A stretch of DNA of 64,000 bases from Arthrobacter citreus. GTDB taxonomy: Bacteria; Bacillota; Bacilli; Bacillales; Bacillaceae_G. The stretch spans positions 4,650,001 through 4,714,000 of the forward strand of contig CP053688.1 in NCBI GenBank assembly GCA_013200995.1, in the 5' to 3' direction. Below, in pieces: positions 37,537-47,138 of this stretch. The position numbers were made by a program, and so were the translations under genes. The first letter of the stretch is position 1. Every line of letters starts with the position of its first letter. The notes under the pieces were generated by a model that was given only the letters and a program-made list of their open reading frames with translations, had not been told where the DNA came from and made no database searches.

Positions 37537-37571
37537 TAAGCCGTATGCCTTAATTGGGCAAGTACGGTTTG
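37537..37571 (+). ncRNA. Group II intron domain V
   Basis: AAGCCGTATGCC / GGGCAAGTACGGTTT hairpin, the conserved catalytic core, with an AGC triad in the lower stem and a two-base bulge in the 3' arm. Confidence 0.85.
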
Positions 37572-37738
37572 ATAAGGGGGAAGTCTCGTGAGAGATTTCC
37601 CTACTTTATTTATTGGTCAATTCAAATAGGTTAAGCTTTAAACTAAATTAAACCGAATAAATTATGATACTTATGGAATATATGTTTAACTGTGATTTAC
37701 TTATAGACTTTTAAACTATTCAAAAGGAGATTGAAAAA

Positions 37739-38230
37739 ATGACTTTTGAACAAAAAAGTATCGCAGGTTTCATGCATCGTAAAATCACAGAAGAAAATAC
37801 CTACTTCTTTTTAAATGATTTTACTTCCATATTAGTAAATGGAGAGGATACAAACGGGGCTTTTTGCGTTCTACATTGTAATGGAAAAAAAGATGGCGGA
37901 CCACCACTTCACATTCATGAATTAGAAGATGAAACGTTTTATGTATTAGAAGGAGAGATTGCTTTTTTCATAGGTGATCAGAAAATTTCTGCAAAAGCTG
38001 GAGACTATGTATTTGCCCCACGAAGGATTCCTCATACATTTAAGGTGCTCTCAGAAGAAACTAAGTTCATTGTAACTGCATATCCATCCGGTTTTGATGA
38101 ATTTGTAAAAGAATTATCTGTACCGTTTCTAAAAGCATTTATTAAGCCTGAAAATCCACCATCAAATGAAAAAATTCAAAAGTTGATTGAGGTGTCAAAA
38201 AAGTATAAAATTTCTTATCCGAGTTTATAA
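37739..38230 (+). CDS. Cupin-domain protein, quercetinase-like
   Basis: A 163-residue single cupin. Metal-binding motif 1 is GGPPLHIHELEDETFYVLEG (two His, Glu) and motif 2 APRRIPHTF (His), which complete the usual three-His/one-Glu site for iron, manganese or nickel. Similar small cupins are annotated as quercetin 2,3-dioxygenase-like, but substrates vary widely and none can be named here. AAAGGAG precedes the ATG. It is 47 bp upstream of the nucleotidyltransferase gene; the two may be cotranscribed. Confidence 0.8.
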   Translation: MTFEQKSIAGFMHRKITEENTYFFLNDFTSILVNGEDTNGAFCVLHCNGKKDGGPPLHIHELEDETFYVLEGEIAFFIGDQKISAKAGDYVFAPRRIPHTFKVLSEETKFIVTAYPSGFDEFVKELSVPFLKAFIKPENPPSNEKIQKLIEVSKKYKISYPSL

Positions 38231-38277
38231 ATTTAATAATATGTTGGTAGGTAAAGAAGTAAAGAAAGGAACAGAAG

Positions 38278-38997
38278 ATGGAATATTTAAATAAACTAAA
38301 TCCAATTAAAGCAGCACATCTTTTTATTAATAAACATTTTCCAAACTGTCAAGGTGCGTTATTATCTGGGAGTGTAGTCAGAGGGGAGGCAACGGAAACA
38401 TCAGATCTTGATATTGTGATTTTCGATCGAAATCTCTTGTCATCATATAGAGAGTCATTAATTAAATTTGGATGGGATATTGAAGTTTTTGTGCATAATT
38501 TAACATCTTATAAAGACTTTTTTGAAAGTGACAATGAAAGAGCTAGGCCTTCATTGCCAAGAATGGTGTCTGAGGGAATTGTTTTAAAAGACGAAGGTAT
38601 AATGAATGATATTAAGAAAGAAGCAAATGATCTTTTAAATAATGGACCAGCAGAATGGTCAGAAGAAACAATAAAACTAAAGCGGTATTTTATTACAGAT
38701 GCATTAAATGATTTTGTTGGCTCATCTATTAGAGGAGAAGAATTATTTATTGCAAATACACTAGCTGAATTAGTAAGTGAATTCGTTTTAAGAACACACT
38801 GTAAATGGATTGGCTCTTCAAAGTGGATTGTACGCGCATTAAAGCATTATGACGAAGATTTTGCGAATAGTTTTATAGAAGCTTTTGATCTATTTTACAC
38901 GACTGGGAACAAAGATCGAATTATTGAATTAGTTAATGACATATTGCGTCCTTTTGGTGGGCAGTTATTTGAAGGTTTTTCATTAGGAAAATTGTAA
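38278..38997 (+). CDS. Nucleotidyltransferase-domain protein
   Basis: 239 residues. The minimal nucleotidyltransferase motif GSVVRGEATETSDLDIVIF (residues ~32-50) supplies the two catalytic aspartates (DLD). The rest is helical, resembling the aminoglycoside-adenylyltransferase-like half of other MNT family proteins, though the long C-terminal domain (~130-239) has no specific match I know. The substrate is unknown; antibiotic or tRNA/protein modification are both possible. AAAGGAACAG precedes the ATG. Confidence 0.72.
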   Translation: MEYLNKLNPIKAAHLFINKHFPNCQGALLSGSVVRGEATETSDLDIVIFDRNLLSSYRESLIKFGWDIEVFVHNLTSYKDFFESDNERARPSLPRMVSEGIVLKDEGIMNDIKKEANDLLNNGPAEWSEETIKLKRYFITDALNDFVGSSIRGEELFIANTLAELVSEFVLRTHCKWIGSSKWIVRALKHYDEDFANSFIEAFDLFYTTGNKDRIIELVNDILRPFGGQLFEGFSLGKL

Positions 38998-39030
38998 AAA
39001 ACAAATTGATATTTAAGGTAAGTATGATTA

Positions 39031-39071
39031 AGACGTATGAACTGAGTTAGATCAGTTCACACGTCTTTTTT
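39031..39071 (+). terminator. Terminator after the nucleotidyltransferase gene
   Basis: AGACGTATGAACTGA / TCAGTTCACACGTCT with one mismatch and six T residues. Confidence 0.92.
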
Positions 39072-39562
39072 ATTTGAAAACTTTTTATAAATTTATAAAA
39101 ATATGTACTGATTTTTACATGTGCATTTGATCGATTGAATCGTTTTTTCGAGATTATTTTTAGTTTTTTATAGGTGTTTTGTCCTGTTTTTACGTCAAAC
39201 TCGGACAAAATTAGATTGATTTATCATTAGTTTTATTAGATTTTTCCCAATTTTCAGTTTTATATTGTTAGCTAAAAATAAATTATTCGCCAAAATTCTT
39301 AACATTCTTCCAAGAAAAACAGATTTATCAAGTTTATTTGACAAATTTAAGTACTAATTGACGAAAAATATTGTAGATGAATTAATAAGAATTCCCCCAA
39401 TATACGTTCAATTATTTGGGATGTAAAATTTAACTGTATTTATTAATGGCCACGAAATAGGTGAATAGTAAATCTTTAGTTTGTCATTTTATTTAACTAT
39501 TAATCTCTTTGGAAGCAAAGTGGATTTATATAAATACTAGAATAAATTTAGGAGAGTTGTTA
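39072..39562. other. AT-rich leader of the second subtilase
   Basis: About 490 bp without a gene. TTGACA occurs at 39338 and TTGACG near 39359, but neither has a good -10 at the proper distance. No hairpin or repeat is evident. Confidence 0.45.
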
Positions 39563-42500
39563 ATGAAAAATGAAAAAATGAAAGCGTTTAAAGTTTTGTC
39601 AACTGCGGCATTAACATCATTACTTTTCACATCTTTTACAGCTTATGCTGAAAAAAATATTATTACATTTTCTTCTGCGGACGAACAAGTTCAACCAATG
39701 TTAGTTAAGAGAGCTGAACCAGCTCAAAAAGACTCGATTTATGATGCTGCTAAAAAGAATGAAGAATTAGGCAACCATAAACCAGATGATCTTGTTCATT
39801 TAATTGTAGAAGTTGATCAACCAAATAATGACGAAGTAACAAAACAAAATAAAAGAACTTTATTTAAAGAAAAACAAGACAAAGTAATCGAAAAAATTTC
39901 AAAATTAAAAACTACTAAATCTAATGAAACGTTTAAGCTAAAACACCGTTATTTTGAAGGATTTAACGGATTCAGTGTCGAGACAAAATTTAAGAACTTG
40001 AAGGATGTTGAGTCACTACAAGGAGTTACACATGTAGAAGTAGCTAGAACATTCCATGAAACGATGGCAGCAAGTAAAGAATTAGTACAAGCTCAAAAGG
40101 TTTGGGAGCAATATGGTTATAAAGGAGAAGGTCTATTAGTAGGTGTTGTAGATTCCGGTATTGATTGGACTCATAAAGATATGACACTGCCAGATGAAGC
40201 TAAAGCGAAAGAAAAATGGACAAAGGATAAATTTCAAAAGTTTGCTGAAACGACAGCTGTAAATGAAACTTGGTATTCAGATAAAGTACCATCTGGTTAC
40301 GACTGGGCAGACAACGATACAAATGTTATACCTGGTGCAAAAGGTAGTCCTCACGGTACTCACGTTTCTGGAACAATAGGAGCAAATGGTGATGATTCGA
40401 CAGGTGGAGTTGAAGGAATTGCACCTGGAGTACAGCTTTTAGCAGAAAAAGTATTTTCTGATAATGGCGGCGGGGCGATGGAAGACGATATTATCGCAGG
40501 GATTGAGCACGCGGTTACTATGGGCGCAGACGTTATTAATATGAGTTTAGGCTCTGACGCAGGTTATGTAGACGAAAATTATGATCCAATTCAAAAGGCG
40601 ATTCGTATGGCGACAGAGCAGGGTACTTTAGTAGTAGTAGCAGCTGGAAATTCTGCGTATAGTTCAGAGGCTTTACTAGTTCCTTCAACAGTACGACCAT
40701 ATGCGGAAGATCCAGATATTGGAACAGTAGGTTCACCAGGGGTAAGTCCATACGCAATATCTGTAGCTTCCTATGAAAATACTAAAATTCATATGAATGC
40801 AATTTCTGATGGTAGTCTAACTGTACCATTCAAAGATCATTCTCAATTTGGGCCAACATATAATTTTGAAGTATCTAAAAACTTATTACCAAATACTAAC
40901 TATGATTTAGTATATGTAGGTGAAGGAAAAATAGCTGCTAATTATCCAAAGGGTAAAACGAACTATATTGCAGTTGTTAAACTTTTAAATTCATATAGTA
41001 CTGTTTCATCTATTCAGTTTGCTGCAAAGGCAGCAGGAGCGAAAGCAATTATTATGATTCCTCCAGCAAATATGCCAGATTATGCATCTCAACCAGTAAC
41101 ACCAACTGCAGCACCAACTGCAGAAACTAGCAAAGTAATTGGTGATGCATTACTAGATAAAATGAGCAAGATGCCGAGTGGCCAATATTTAAGTATGAAA
41201 AATGTAGGCGATTATTGGGTAGATAACCCTGATAAAGGAACGATGTCTTATTTTTCATCAATGGGTACAACACCAACATTAGATTTTAAACCTGAAATTT
41301 CGGCACCTGGTGGAAATATTTATTCAACTATACCTGGTAATAGCTATGAAGTGATGAGCGGTACATCGATGGCTACACCTCACGTTGCTGGTGGCTCGGC
41401 TTTAGTATTACAGTCACTTTATGAAAAAGGATTACAGCATTCAGAAGATACAGTATTAAAAGCTAAAGTTGCATTAATGAATACATCTAAAGTCATTATG
41501 GATCCAAGAACAAATAGTGAAGTTCCCTATTCACCACGTGTTCAAGGTTCTGGTTTAATGCAAATTCAAAATGCGATTAATACGCCTGTTATCGTAACAA
41601 GAAAAGATACTCCACTTGAGCAAGCTGGAGCAGTTGCATTAAAAGAAATTAAAAATGACCGAGCTATTTTTAATTTAAATGTACAGTCTCTTGAAGCAAA
41701 GAAAGGAAAAGAAGAATACGAATATAATGTTAATGTTGACTTATTAACAGATGGAACACAAACGAAGCAGTTTGACTTAGATGGTGATGGAACGCTAGAT
41801 TCGAAAGATTATTTAACATTAAGCAGTAAACAAATTGAAGGTGCTTCAATTTATGTTAACGGGGAAAAGGTTTCTAGTACAGATGGTACTTCATTTAAAA
41901 TTAAACCAGGTCAGGAGAAAAATCTAAATGTAGAAATTCGCCTGCCTAGAAATTTAAGAGATAATGCGTTCGTTGAAGGATTTGTTCGACTTGTTCCAAA
42001 GGATCCAACGAAAGCGGTACCTTTATCAATTCCTTATATGGGCTTTAATGGGAAATGGGATGCACCAAGAAATATTGATGCTCCTGCATGGGAAAAAGAT
42101 GCGTTTGCAGGATACACTGCTCTTTGGAATGATAGTACAGAAGGAGGGGCACCATTAGGATACAATGGAGTAAATTTTGATTTAAACCATATTGCTTTCT
42201 CTCCAAATTATATTGATAAGGGAATTGTAGGTGGAATGGCTGTTTTACGTAATTTAGATAAAGCTGAGATATCTATTGAAAATTCAAAAGGCAAACAACT
42301 TAGATACTTAGGTAACTTTAGTGAATATACAGGAACCGGAGAGCCTTGGAAATTTAATAAAAACATGATGTTTAATCAAGATTACGGATATAACTTATAT
42401 CAATGGGATATGAAAGACACATCAGGAAATTTCGTTCCAGATGGTACTTACTACTATGTAATTAAAACAACATTGGCGTATCCAAACGCTAAACCACAAA

Positions 42501-43072
42501 CAGTTAAAATGCCAATGATTGTCGATTCAGTTGAACCAAAAATTTCTAATATTAAGGTAACTCCAAAAGATGGGAAATATGTCATTACATTTGATGCGGC
42601 AGATAATGCAACTGACTTTAACTATGCTGATATTTATGTAAATGGAACATTTTATGAACTAAATCCAGGGGTAACGACTCTAACGGTTAATACAGAGCCA
42701 AAAGGTATGGTATTCAGATATATTGATTATGCAGGAAATATGGCTTGGACAACATGGGGAGACCAAAGTTATAACAAACAAAGTATGGCGATGGTAACTT
42801 GGGGAATCTCTCCATCTACTGGTGTAAGCGCATCTAAACCTGCGAGAATTTCTCTATATGGCTATAACAGAGTAAACTGGACGATTAATATTAAAGATGC
42901 TAAAGGAAACCTTGTAGATTCATCAACATTCGAAAATGAGCATACGTTTAGTACACAATGGGCTCCAGAAAAAAATCTACCAAATGGCACATATTATGTT
43001 ACAGTAGATGTTGTTACGAAAGATGGTTTTAAAGTTACAACAACACCTAAAACTATAACAGTTACACAATAA
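39563..43072 (+). CDS. Secreted subtilisin-like protease, lactocepin-type
   Basis: 1169 residues. Signal peptide (1-29, ending AYA), inhibitor-I9 propeptide (~55-165), subtilase domain with Asp197 (VGVVDSGID), His264 (HGTHVSGT) and Ser602 (GTSMATPHVAG), and a protease-associated insert (~430-540). A calcium-binding EF-hand-like loop DLDGDGTLDSKDYL begins at 738. C-terminal Fn3/FlgD-like sandwiches include DTSGNFVPDGTYYYVIKT and DAKGNLVDSSTFENEH. The order of domains recalls the lactocepin cell-envelope proteases, but no LPXTG or S-layer anchor is seen. The ATG at 39563 is chosen because of AGGAGA eight bases upstream; an earlier in-frame ATG lacks a ribosome site. Confidence 0.9.
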   Translation: MKNEKMKAFKVLSTAALTSLLFTSFTAYAEKNIITFSSADEQVQPMLVKRAEPAQKDSIYDAAKKNEELGNHKPDDLVHLIVEVDQPNNDEVTKQNKRTLFKEKQDKVIEKISKLKTTKSNETFKLKHRYFEGFNGFSVETKFKNLKDVESLQGVTHVEVARTFHETMAASKELVQAQKVWEQYGYKGEGLLVGVVDSGIDWTHKDMTLPDEAKAKEKWTKDKFQKFAETTAVNETWYSDKVPSGYDWADNDTNVIPGAKGSPHGTHVSGTIGANGDDSTGGVEGIAPGVQLLAEKVFSDNGGGAMEDDIIAGIEHAVTMGADVINMSLGSDAGYVDENYDPIQKAIRMATEQGTLVVVAAGNSAYSSEALLVPSTVRPYAEDPDIGTVGSPGVSPYAISVASYENTKIHMNAISDGSLTVPFKDHSQFGPTYNFEVSKNLLPNTNYDLVYVGEGKIAANYPKGKTNYIAVVKLLNSYSTVSSIQFAAKAAGAKAIIMIPPANMPDYASQPVTPTAAPTAETSKVIGDALLDKMSKMPSGQYLSMKNVGDYWVDNPDKGTMSYFSSMGTTPTLDFKPEISAPGGNIYSTIPGNSYEVMSGTSMATPHVAGGSALVLQSLYEKGLQHSEDTVLKAKVALMNTSKVIMDPRTNSEVPYSPRVQGSGLMQIQNAINTPVIVTRKDTPLEQAGAVALKEIKNDRAIFNLNVQSLEAKKGKEEYEYNVNVDLLTDGTQTKQFDLDGDGTLDSKDYLTLSSKQIEGASIYVNGEKVSSTDGTSFKIKPGQEKNLNVEIRLPRNLRDNAFVEGFVRLVPKDPTKAVPLSIPYMGFNGKWDAPRNIDAPAWEKDAFAGYTALWNDSTEGGAPLGYNGVNFDLNHIAFSPNYIDKGIVGGMAVLRNLDKAEISIENSKGKQLRYLGNFSEYTGTGEPWKFNKNMMFNQDYGYNLYQWDMKDTSGNFVPDGTYYYVIKTTLAYPNAKPQTVKMPMIVDSVEPKISNIKVTPKDGKYVITFDAADNATDFNYADIYVNGTFYELNPGVTTLTVNTEPKGMVFRYIDYAGNMAWTTWGDQSYNKQSMAMVTWGISPSTGVSASKPARISLYGYNRVNWTINIKDAKGNLVDSSTFENEHTFSTQWAPEKNLPNGTYYVTVDVVTKDGFKVTTTPKTITVTQ

Positions 43073-43101
43073 TATCAAATTTGCAAAGTATAAAATAAAA
43101 C

Positions 43102-43133
43102 AAAAAGGCTCTGGTGAAAACTAGAGCCTTTTT
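43102..43133. terminator. Bidirectional terminator between protease and germination permease
   Basis: AAAAAGGCTCT / AGAGCCTTTTT; the A-rich and T-rich flanks let it work for both convergent genes. Confidence 0.9.
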
Positions 43134-43170
43134 ATATTACAAAATAATGTGCAAAAATTTAATCTATAAT

Positions 43171-44277
43171 TTAAGTCTTTTTACTTTTTAATTTCCCTTG
43201 TAATAGTAGAATGAATAATAAACAAACTGGAATAACGAATTGAAGTGGGATGTGAAGTAAATATGGTACTAAATGGATTCCCTCATTATGCTGTTCAAGA
43301 ATACTAGTCGCTACCCATAATGAAAAAATGACAGTAATAATTCCAAGTGGATAGACTAGCTGATCACTTTTCTTTATATTAAATAAATCTGCGGCCCCAG
43401 ATACTGCGCAATAAAAATAGATTGTAATTTTTACAAAGGCGTTACATATTGCAATGATAACTATAAAAGTATCTAATCTTTGCACGAAGTCAGCGATATT
43501 AATATAACTAACAGCTGTTAGAAGTGGGTAGGTTGTTCTTTCAATAACTGTTGGTCCTAATATTGAAGTATTTAAGACTGCGAATAATGTTAAAATACAA
43601 CCTGAAAATAATAAGGCTGGTATTCCCACTTTTATTGCAGTATCCTTTTTATTTAAATGCGGCATGATCATCGTAAACGTAAGTACTTCTCCAAAAGGAA
43701 TGGTCATTGAAATTGGAAAAGCAGCTTCCCATATTGGTTTCCATCCGTTTTCTAAGACAGGTCTTAAATTGTCTAGTTTAATTAATTTAGAAATGATTTC
43801 AAATCCAATAAAAATAATAACAAGAAACATGATCATCATAAAGATAAATTCATTTGCCCGTGCGAATGTTTCAAGTCCTTTAGAAATTGCATACATGATT
43901 AATAAAATCATAACTATTCCGAGTGAAAGTAGAGAAGAAGCGTTATATAAAGTAATTTTAAGTAAATCTTCAAAATCGCGTAAATCACGTGCAGCAATAT
44001 AAATAAAATATAATATATAAATTAATGCTAGTATTTTTCCAACATATTTACCTAAAATAAGTTGAATATATTTTGTAAATAGTAGGTCAGGAAATAATGA
44101 ATATAACTTAATATACACAGCGAATAGTAAACAAGCTAAAAAAAGCCCTATTAATAAACTAATCCATCCATCTTGCTTAGCCTTCATATATATTTCAACT
44201 GGCGGTGAAGCACCTACACCAAATATAAAAATCATACAAAAAAATTGAAACCCAGTAATACTTAATTTACGATTCAT
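43171..44277 (-). CDS. Spore germination protein, GerAB/GerBB-type permease
   Basis: A 368-residue membrane protein with ten predicted spans, typical of the B subunit of nutrient germinant receptors (APC superfamily). Family features include the opening ITGFQFFCMIFIFGVGASPP, YFIYIAARDLRDFEDLLKI, and RTTYPLLTAVSYINIADFVQRLD. In germinant receptors A, B and C subunits are normally encoded together; here the B gene is alone. AGAAGGAATT precedes the ATG. Sigma-G dependence is expected but no convincing promoter was found. It may serve as an interchangeable subunit for a receptor elsewhere. Confidence 0.88.
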   Translation of the reverse strand: MNRKLSITGFQFFCMIFIFGVGASPPVEIYMKAKQDGWISLLIGLFLACLLFAVYIKLYSLFPDLLFTKYIQLILGKYVGKILALIYILYFIYIAARDLRDFEDLLKITLYNASSLLSLGIVMILLIMYAISKGLETFARANEFIFMMIMFLVIIFIGFEIISKLIKLDNLRPVLENGWKPIWEAAFPISMTIPFGEVLTFTMIMPHLNKKDTAIKVGIPALLFSGCILTLFAVLNTSILGPTVIERTTYPLLTAVSYINIADFVQRLDTFIVIIAICNAFVKITIYFYCAVSGAADLFNIKKSDQLVYPLGIITVIFSLWVATSILEQHNEGIHLVPYLLHIPLQFVIPVCLLFILLLQGKLKSKKT

Positions 44278-44455
44278 TTAAATTCCTTCTTTTGCCTTTA
44301 ATTAATTCGTCTAGTTTTGTTATTTTTTCCATAAAATTCTATTTTATGAAAATCCATCTTCCTCAATTTTATCGATTAAAAAATAAAATCTTGTTCTAAA
44401 TTGCCTGAAGTAGACTGACAATTTAGTATAATATTAATGATAAGGGGGGATTTAT

Positions 44456-44911
44456 GTGGAAATTAAAGTAGATGATTTAAAAGGACCTGAAATTGCTGGA
44501 CTAATTAATGAACATCTTCAAGGGATGACACAACACTCTCCAGCAGAAAGCATTCATGCACTAAATCTTGAAGGATTAAAGAAGCCTGAAATTACGTTTT
44601 GGAGTGTTTGGGATCAAGATAAATTAGTTGGTTGTGGTGCATTAAAAGAACTCGATTCTTTGCATGGAGAAGTTAAATCAATGAGAACATCTTCTGCACA
44701 CTTAAGAAAAGGTGTAGCAAGAAGAATGCTCCAACATATTATCACCGAGGCGAAGAATAGAGGATATAAGAGACTAAGTTTGGAAACAGGTTCTATGGAA
44801 GCATTTAATCCAGCAAAAAAATTATATGAATTAACTGGTTTTAAATATTGTAGAGCATTTGCTGATTATAAAGAGGATCCGAATAGTGTTTTTATGACAT
44901 TAGAATTGTAA
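44456..44911 (+). CDS. ysnE: GNAT N-acetyltransferase YsnE
   Basis: A 151-residue GNAT enzyme that follows B. subtilis YsnE nearly residue for residue: SPAESIHALNLEGLKKPEIT at the N-terminus, GCGALKELDSLHGEVKSMR, the acetyl-CoA loop LRKGVARRML, and ADYKEDPNSVFMTLEL at the end. The start is a GTG at 44456 with AGGGGGGA upstream; the overlapping ATG at 44454 gives only a five-codon frame. YsnE has been linked to auxin (indole-3-acetate) production in plant-associated Bacillus, but its direct substrate is not settled. Confidence 0.9.
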   Translation: MEIKVDDLKGPEIAGLINEHLQGMTQHSPAESIHALNLEGLKKPEITFWSVWDQDKLVGCGALKELDSLHGEVKSMRTSSAHLRKGVARRMLQHIITEAKNRGYKRLSLETGSMEAFNPAKKLYELTGFKYCRAFADYKEDPNSVFMTLEL

Positions 44912-44916
44912 GTTTT

Positions 44917-44950
44917 GAAAAAAGTTGCTATTGAAAGGCAATTTTTTTTT
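44917..44950 (+). terminator. Terminator after ysnE
   Basis: AAAAAGTTGC / GCAATTTTTTT stem with one G-T pair and a 9-nt loop, followed by T residues. Confidence 0.75.
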
Positions 44951-45020
44951 GCCTAAAATAAACATCTCACTACTAATAGGAAGTGCTGTATTTTTAAAAA
45001 TGGCTCAGTTAAATTTAAAT

Positions 45021-45105
45021 GTTGATTTTTGAACTAAAAAAGGTTGTCTAAATAGACAACCTTAGGAACTCTTATGTAACTAATGCATTAGTTAGTTGAA
45101 CAATT
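45021..45105 (+). repeat. Family D dispersed repeat, copy 1
   Basis: About 85 bp that matches 60706-60793 with few changes: GTTGATTTTTGAACT, then the hairpin AAGGTTGTCTA / TAGACAACCTT, then GGAACTCTTATGTAACTAA and a palindrome ACTAATGCATTAGT. Smaller relatives of the ACTAACG palindrome occur at 45176-45208, 61328-61356, 61597-61632 and 61903-61921. Confidence 0.85.
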
Positions 45106-45192
45106 TTAATGATATTGAAACCAAGGAATCCATCCTTTATTTTTGTCATTTAAAGCCGCATTTGCGACTTGTGTTCCTATGTAATAATGCAT
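45106..45192 (-). pseudogene. Possible gene remnant between two family D palindromes
   Basis: A 28-codon minus-strand frame whose translation (GTQVANAALNDKNKGWIPWF...) has a protein-like composition but whose ATG lies within a palindrome and lacks a ribosome binding site. It may be the C-terminal end of a lost gene. Low confidence. Confidence 0.3.
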
Positions 45193-45249
45193 ACGTTAGT
45201 TGCATAAGACTTAAATTTTCAACTCTTTATGAAATGTAATCAAACAGCT

Positions 45250-45759
45250 TTAAAATTTTATATTTAATAGATTTTTTAATTCAGTAAGTAATTCAGGATG
45301 TTTTACTTTTGACCAATACATCAATTTTTGCCCTTTGCCAATAGAACTTACTTTCTTTCCATTAGGCTTCTGAAAAATTATCCTTCCATCTTTAAAAAAA
45401 TTCATTATATATATTTTGTTGTCCATTGATTCTTTATCCGACAGTGCAAAGATGTAATTTCCCTTATTATTTAATTCTTTGTTCTTCTCCATCAATTCAT
45501 CTTTTGTAGGTTGAACTACTTTCATTTTGTTTACTTTTTCGATAAACTCTTCAATTTTTTTATTATTCTTTATGGTCATCGTTGTTTCTTCAGAAGCTAC
45601 CCCTTTATCAACACCTTGAACCATTAAGACTACATATTCACTTGTATTTGGAATTTCTAAAATTTTTGTCTTCATTTGAACACCAGCAGACATTGACTGA
45701 CACCCACATAATAATATTGTAATCAATATAATTACAGAAACTCTTTGTATATATTTCAT
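45250..45759 (-). CDS. Putative lipoprotein
   Basis: 169 residues. The N-terminus KYIQRVSVIILITILLCGC is a lipoprotein signal peptide with lipobox LLCG and lipidated Cys20, so the protein is anchored to the outer face of the membrane. The mature part is charged and mixed alpha/beta (SEYVVLMVQGVDKG, KIYIMNFFKDGRIIFQKPNG) with no domain I recognise. The ATG at 45759 follows AGGAGGCGAG; 16 upstream codons in the frame are not used. Monocistronic. Confidence 0.8.
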   Translation of the reverse strand: MKYIQRVSVIILITILLCGCQSMSAGVQMKTKILEIPNTSEYVVLMVQGVDKGVASEETTMTIKNNKKIEEFIEKVNKMKVVQPTKDELMEKNKELNNKGNYIFALSDKESMDNKIYIMNFFKDGRIIFQKPNGKKVSSIGKGQKLMYWSKVKHPELLTELKNLLNIKF

Positions 45760-46121
45760 TGTATCTCGCCTCCTATACTTTACATTCATATTCGACAAAA
45801 ATATCAAAATTACCTTTTTTTACCATTTAACGTTATTCAAATGATATGAACGAAACCGTCAAATCACCGTACCCAAATGGTTTTAAAAATAGGGTTTTAT
45901 CTGTTTTTAGACAGGCTTATTGTAAGACTACCAACTTAGTTTTTTCAAAAAATGGTTGCCTCCGAGCCAAAATTTCAATGCTTTTTAGATTAAGATAATC
46001 GACTCTCTAATTTAACAGAGCCTTAAGAATAAAAAAATTTTAAATAAAATTAGTATCTAGTATTAATATCTGGTGTTATAATCTTGGTAATCTATAAATA
46101 AATTTGAATGAGGTGACATTA
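45760..46121. other. Intergenic region upstream of fabH paralogue
   Basis: About 360 bp. AT-rich with no gene, hairpin or repeat that I can support, and no clear promoter. Confidence 0.4.
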
Positions 46122-47105
46122 ATGCACAAATCGAAAGCACGTATCACAGCAATTGGATCTTATGTACCAGAAAAAATAGTAACAAATAAGGACTTAGAAA
46201 AAATAGTAGAAACAAATGATGAGTGGATTGTAAAACGTACTGGAATTAAAGAGAGAAGAATGACAAAAGAAGATGAGCATACAAGTGATTTAAGCTTTCT
46301 GGCAATAAAAAACTTAATGGAAAAATACAATAAGTCAGTTGAAGATGTTGATATGATTATCGTTTGTACATTAACACCAGATTTTAAAACGCCAAGTGTT
46401 GCTTCAATCGTTCAGGCAAAGCTAGGGATAAAAAATGCTGGGGCAATCGATTTAAACGCTGCTTGCGCGGGATTTACTTATGGGTTGTATATGGCAAATG
46501 GATTAATAACATCTGGATTAAATAAAAAAATCTTAGTTGTTGGAGCAGAGACTTTATCTAAAATAACGGATTTCGAAGATCGAACTACGTGCATTTTATT
46601 TGGAGATGGTGCCGGTGCAGCCCTAGTAGAGTACGATGAAGAGCAACCTAGTTTTATTTCTTCATATTTAGGTTCAGAAGGTGAAAAAGGTAAACACTTA
46701 TACTGCTCAAACTTATCGAATCAAATGTTTGGTGAAGATATTATGAACACCAATTATATTGTTCAAAATGGACGCGAGGTATATAAATGGGCCGTTACAA
46801 CTGTACCAAAAGGCATGCAAACTGTACTTAATAACGGTTCGACTTTAATAAATGAAGTTGATTGGTTTGTCCCGCATAGTGCCAATCTAAGAATGATTGA
46901 ATCAATCTGCGAAAGAAGTGAATTCCCTATTGAAAAAACATTGCATAGTTTAGTAGATTGCGGAAATACATCATCAGCAACAATTCCTTTATCTTTAACT
47001 AAAGGAGTGAATGATGGCAAGCTTAAATATGGAGATAAGGTTTTATTATATGGTTTTGGTGGTGGATTAACACACGCTGGATTGCTAATTAAATGGACTA
47101 TATAA
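46122..47105 (+). CDS. fabH: 3-oxoacyl-ACP synthase III (FabH, FabHB-like paralogue)
   Basis: 327 residues with the complete thiolase-fold active site: Cys115 (NAACAGF), His252 (PHSAN) and Asn282 (GNTSSA). FabH condenses an acyl-CoA starter with malonyl-ACP; in Bacillus, FabH enzymes accept branched starters. The position away from any fabF or malonyl transferase gene and the length indicate the second copy (B. subtilis FabHB/YhfB type). The ATG at 46122 follows GAGGTGAC; the frame is open from a TTG at 46104, which I reject because it lies before this ribosome site. Confidence 0.9.
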   Translation: MHKSKARITAIGSYVPEKIVTNKDLEKIVETNDEWIVKRTGIKERRMTKEDEHTSDLSFLAIKNLMEKYNKSVEDVDMIIVCTLTPDFKTPSVASIVQAKLGIKNAGAIDLNAACAGFTYGLYMANGLITSGLNKKILVVGAETLSKITDFEDRTTCILFGDGAGAALVEYDEEQPSFISSYLGSEGEKGKHLYCSNLSNQMFGEDIMNTNYIVQNGREVYKWAVTTVPKGMQTVLNNGSTLINEVDWFVPHSANLRMIESICERSEFPIEKTLHSLVDCGNTSSATIPLSLTKGVNDGKLKYGDKVLLYGFGGGLTHAGLLIKWTI

Positions 47106-47138
47106 AATAAGGATTTTAATAATAAGATGAAATTTCAT

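Larger units (their letters stand above)
35437..37604 (+). mobile_element. Group II intron with reverse transcriptase
   Basis: About 2.17 kb. The 5' end GTGCGAC is the group II boundary consensus, and the first 630 bp are GC-richer and full of hairpins (domains I-III), with the reverse transcriptase gene in domain IV. Domain V lies at 37537-37571 and a domain VI hairpin at 37575-37604, ending CCCTAC. The intron sits immediately after the clpP terminator hairpin. The 3' boundary may be off by a few bases. Domain VI is fully paired in my folding, without the usual bulged branch-point A, so splicing may be hydrolytic or the boundary differs. No matching empty site is in the window. Confidence 0.88.
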
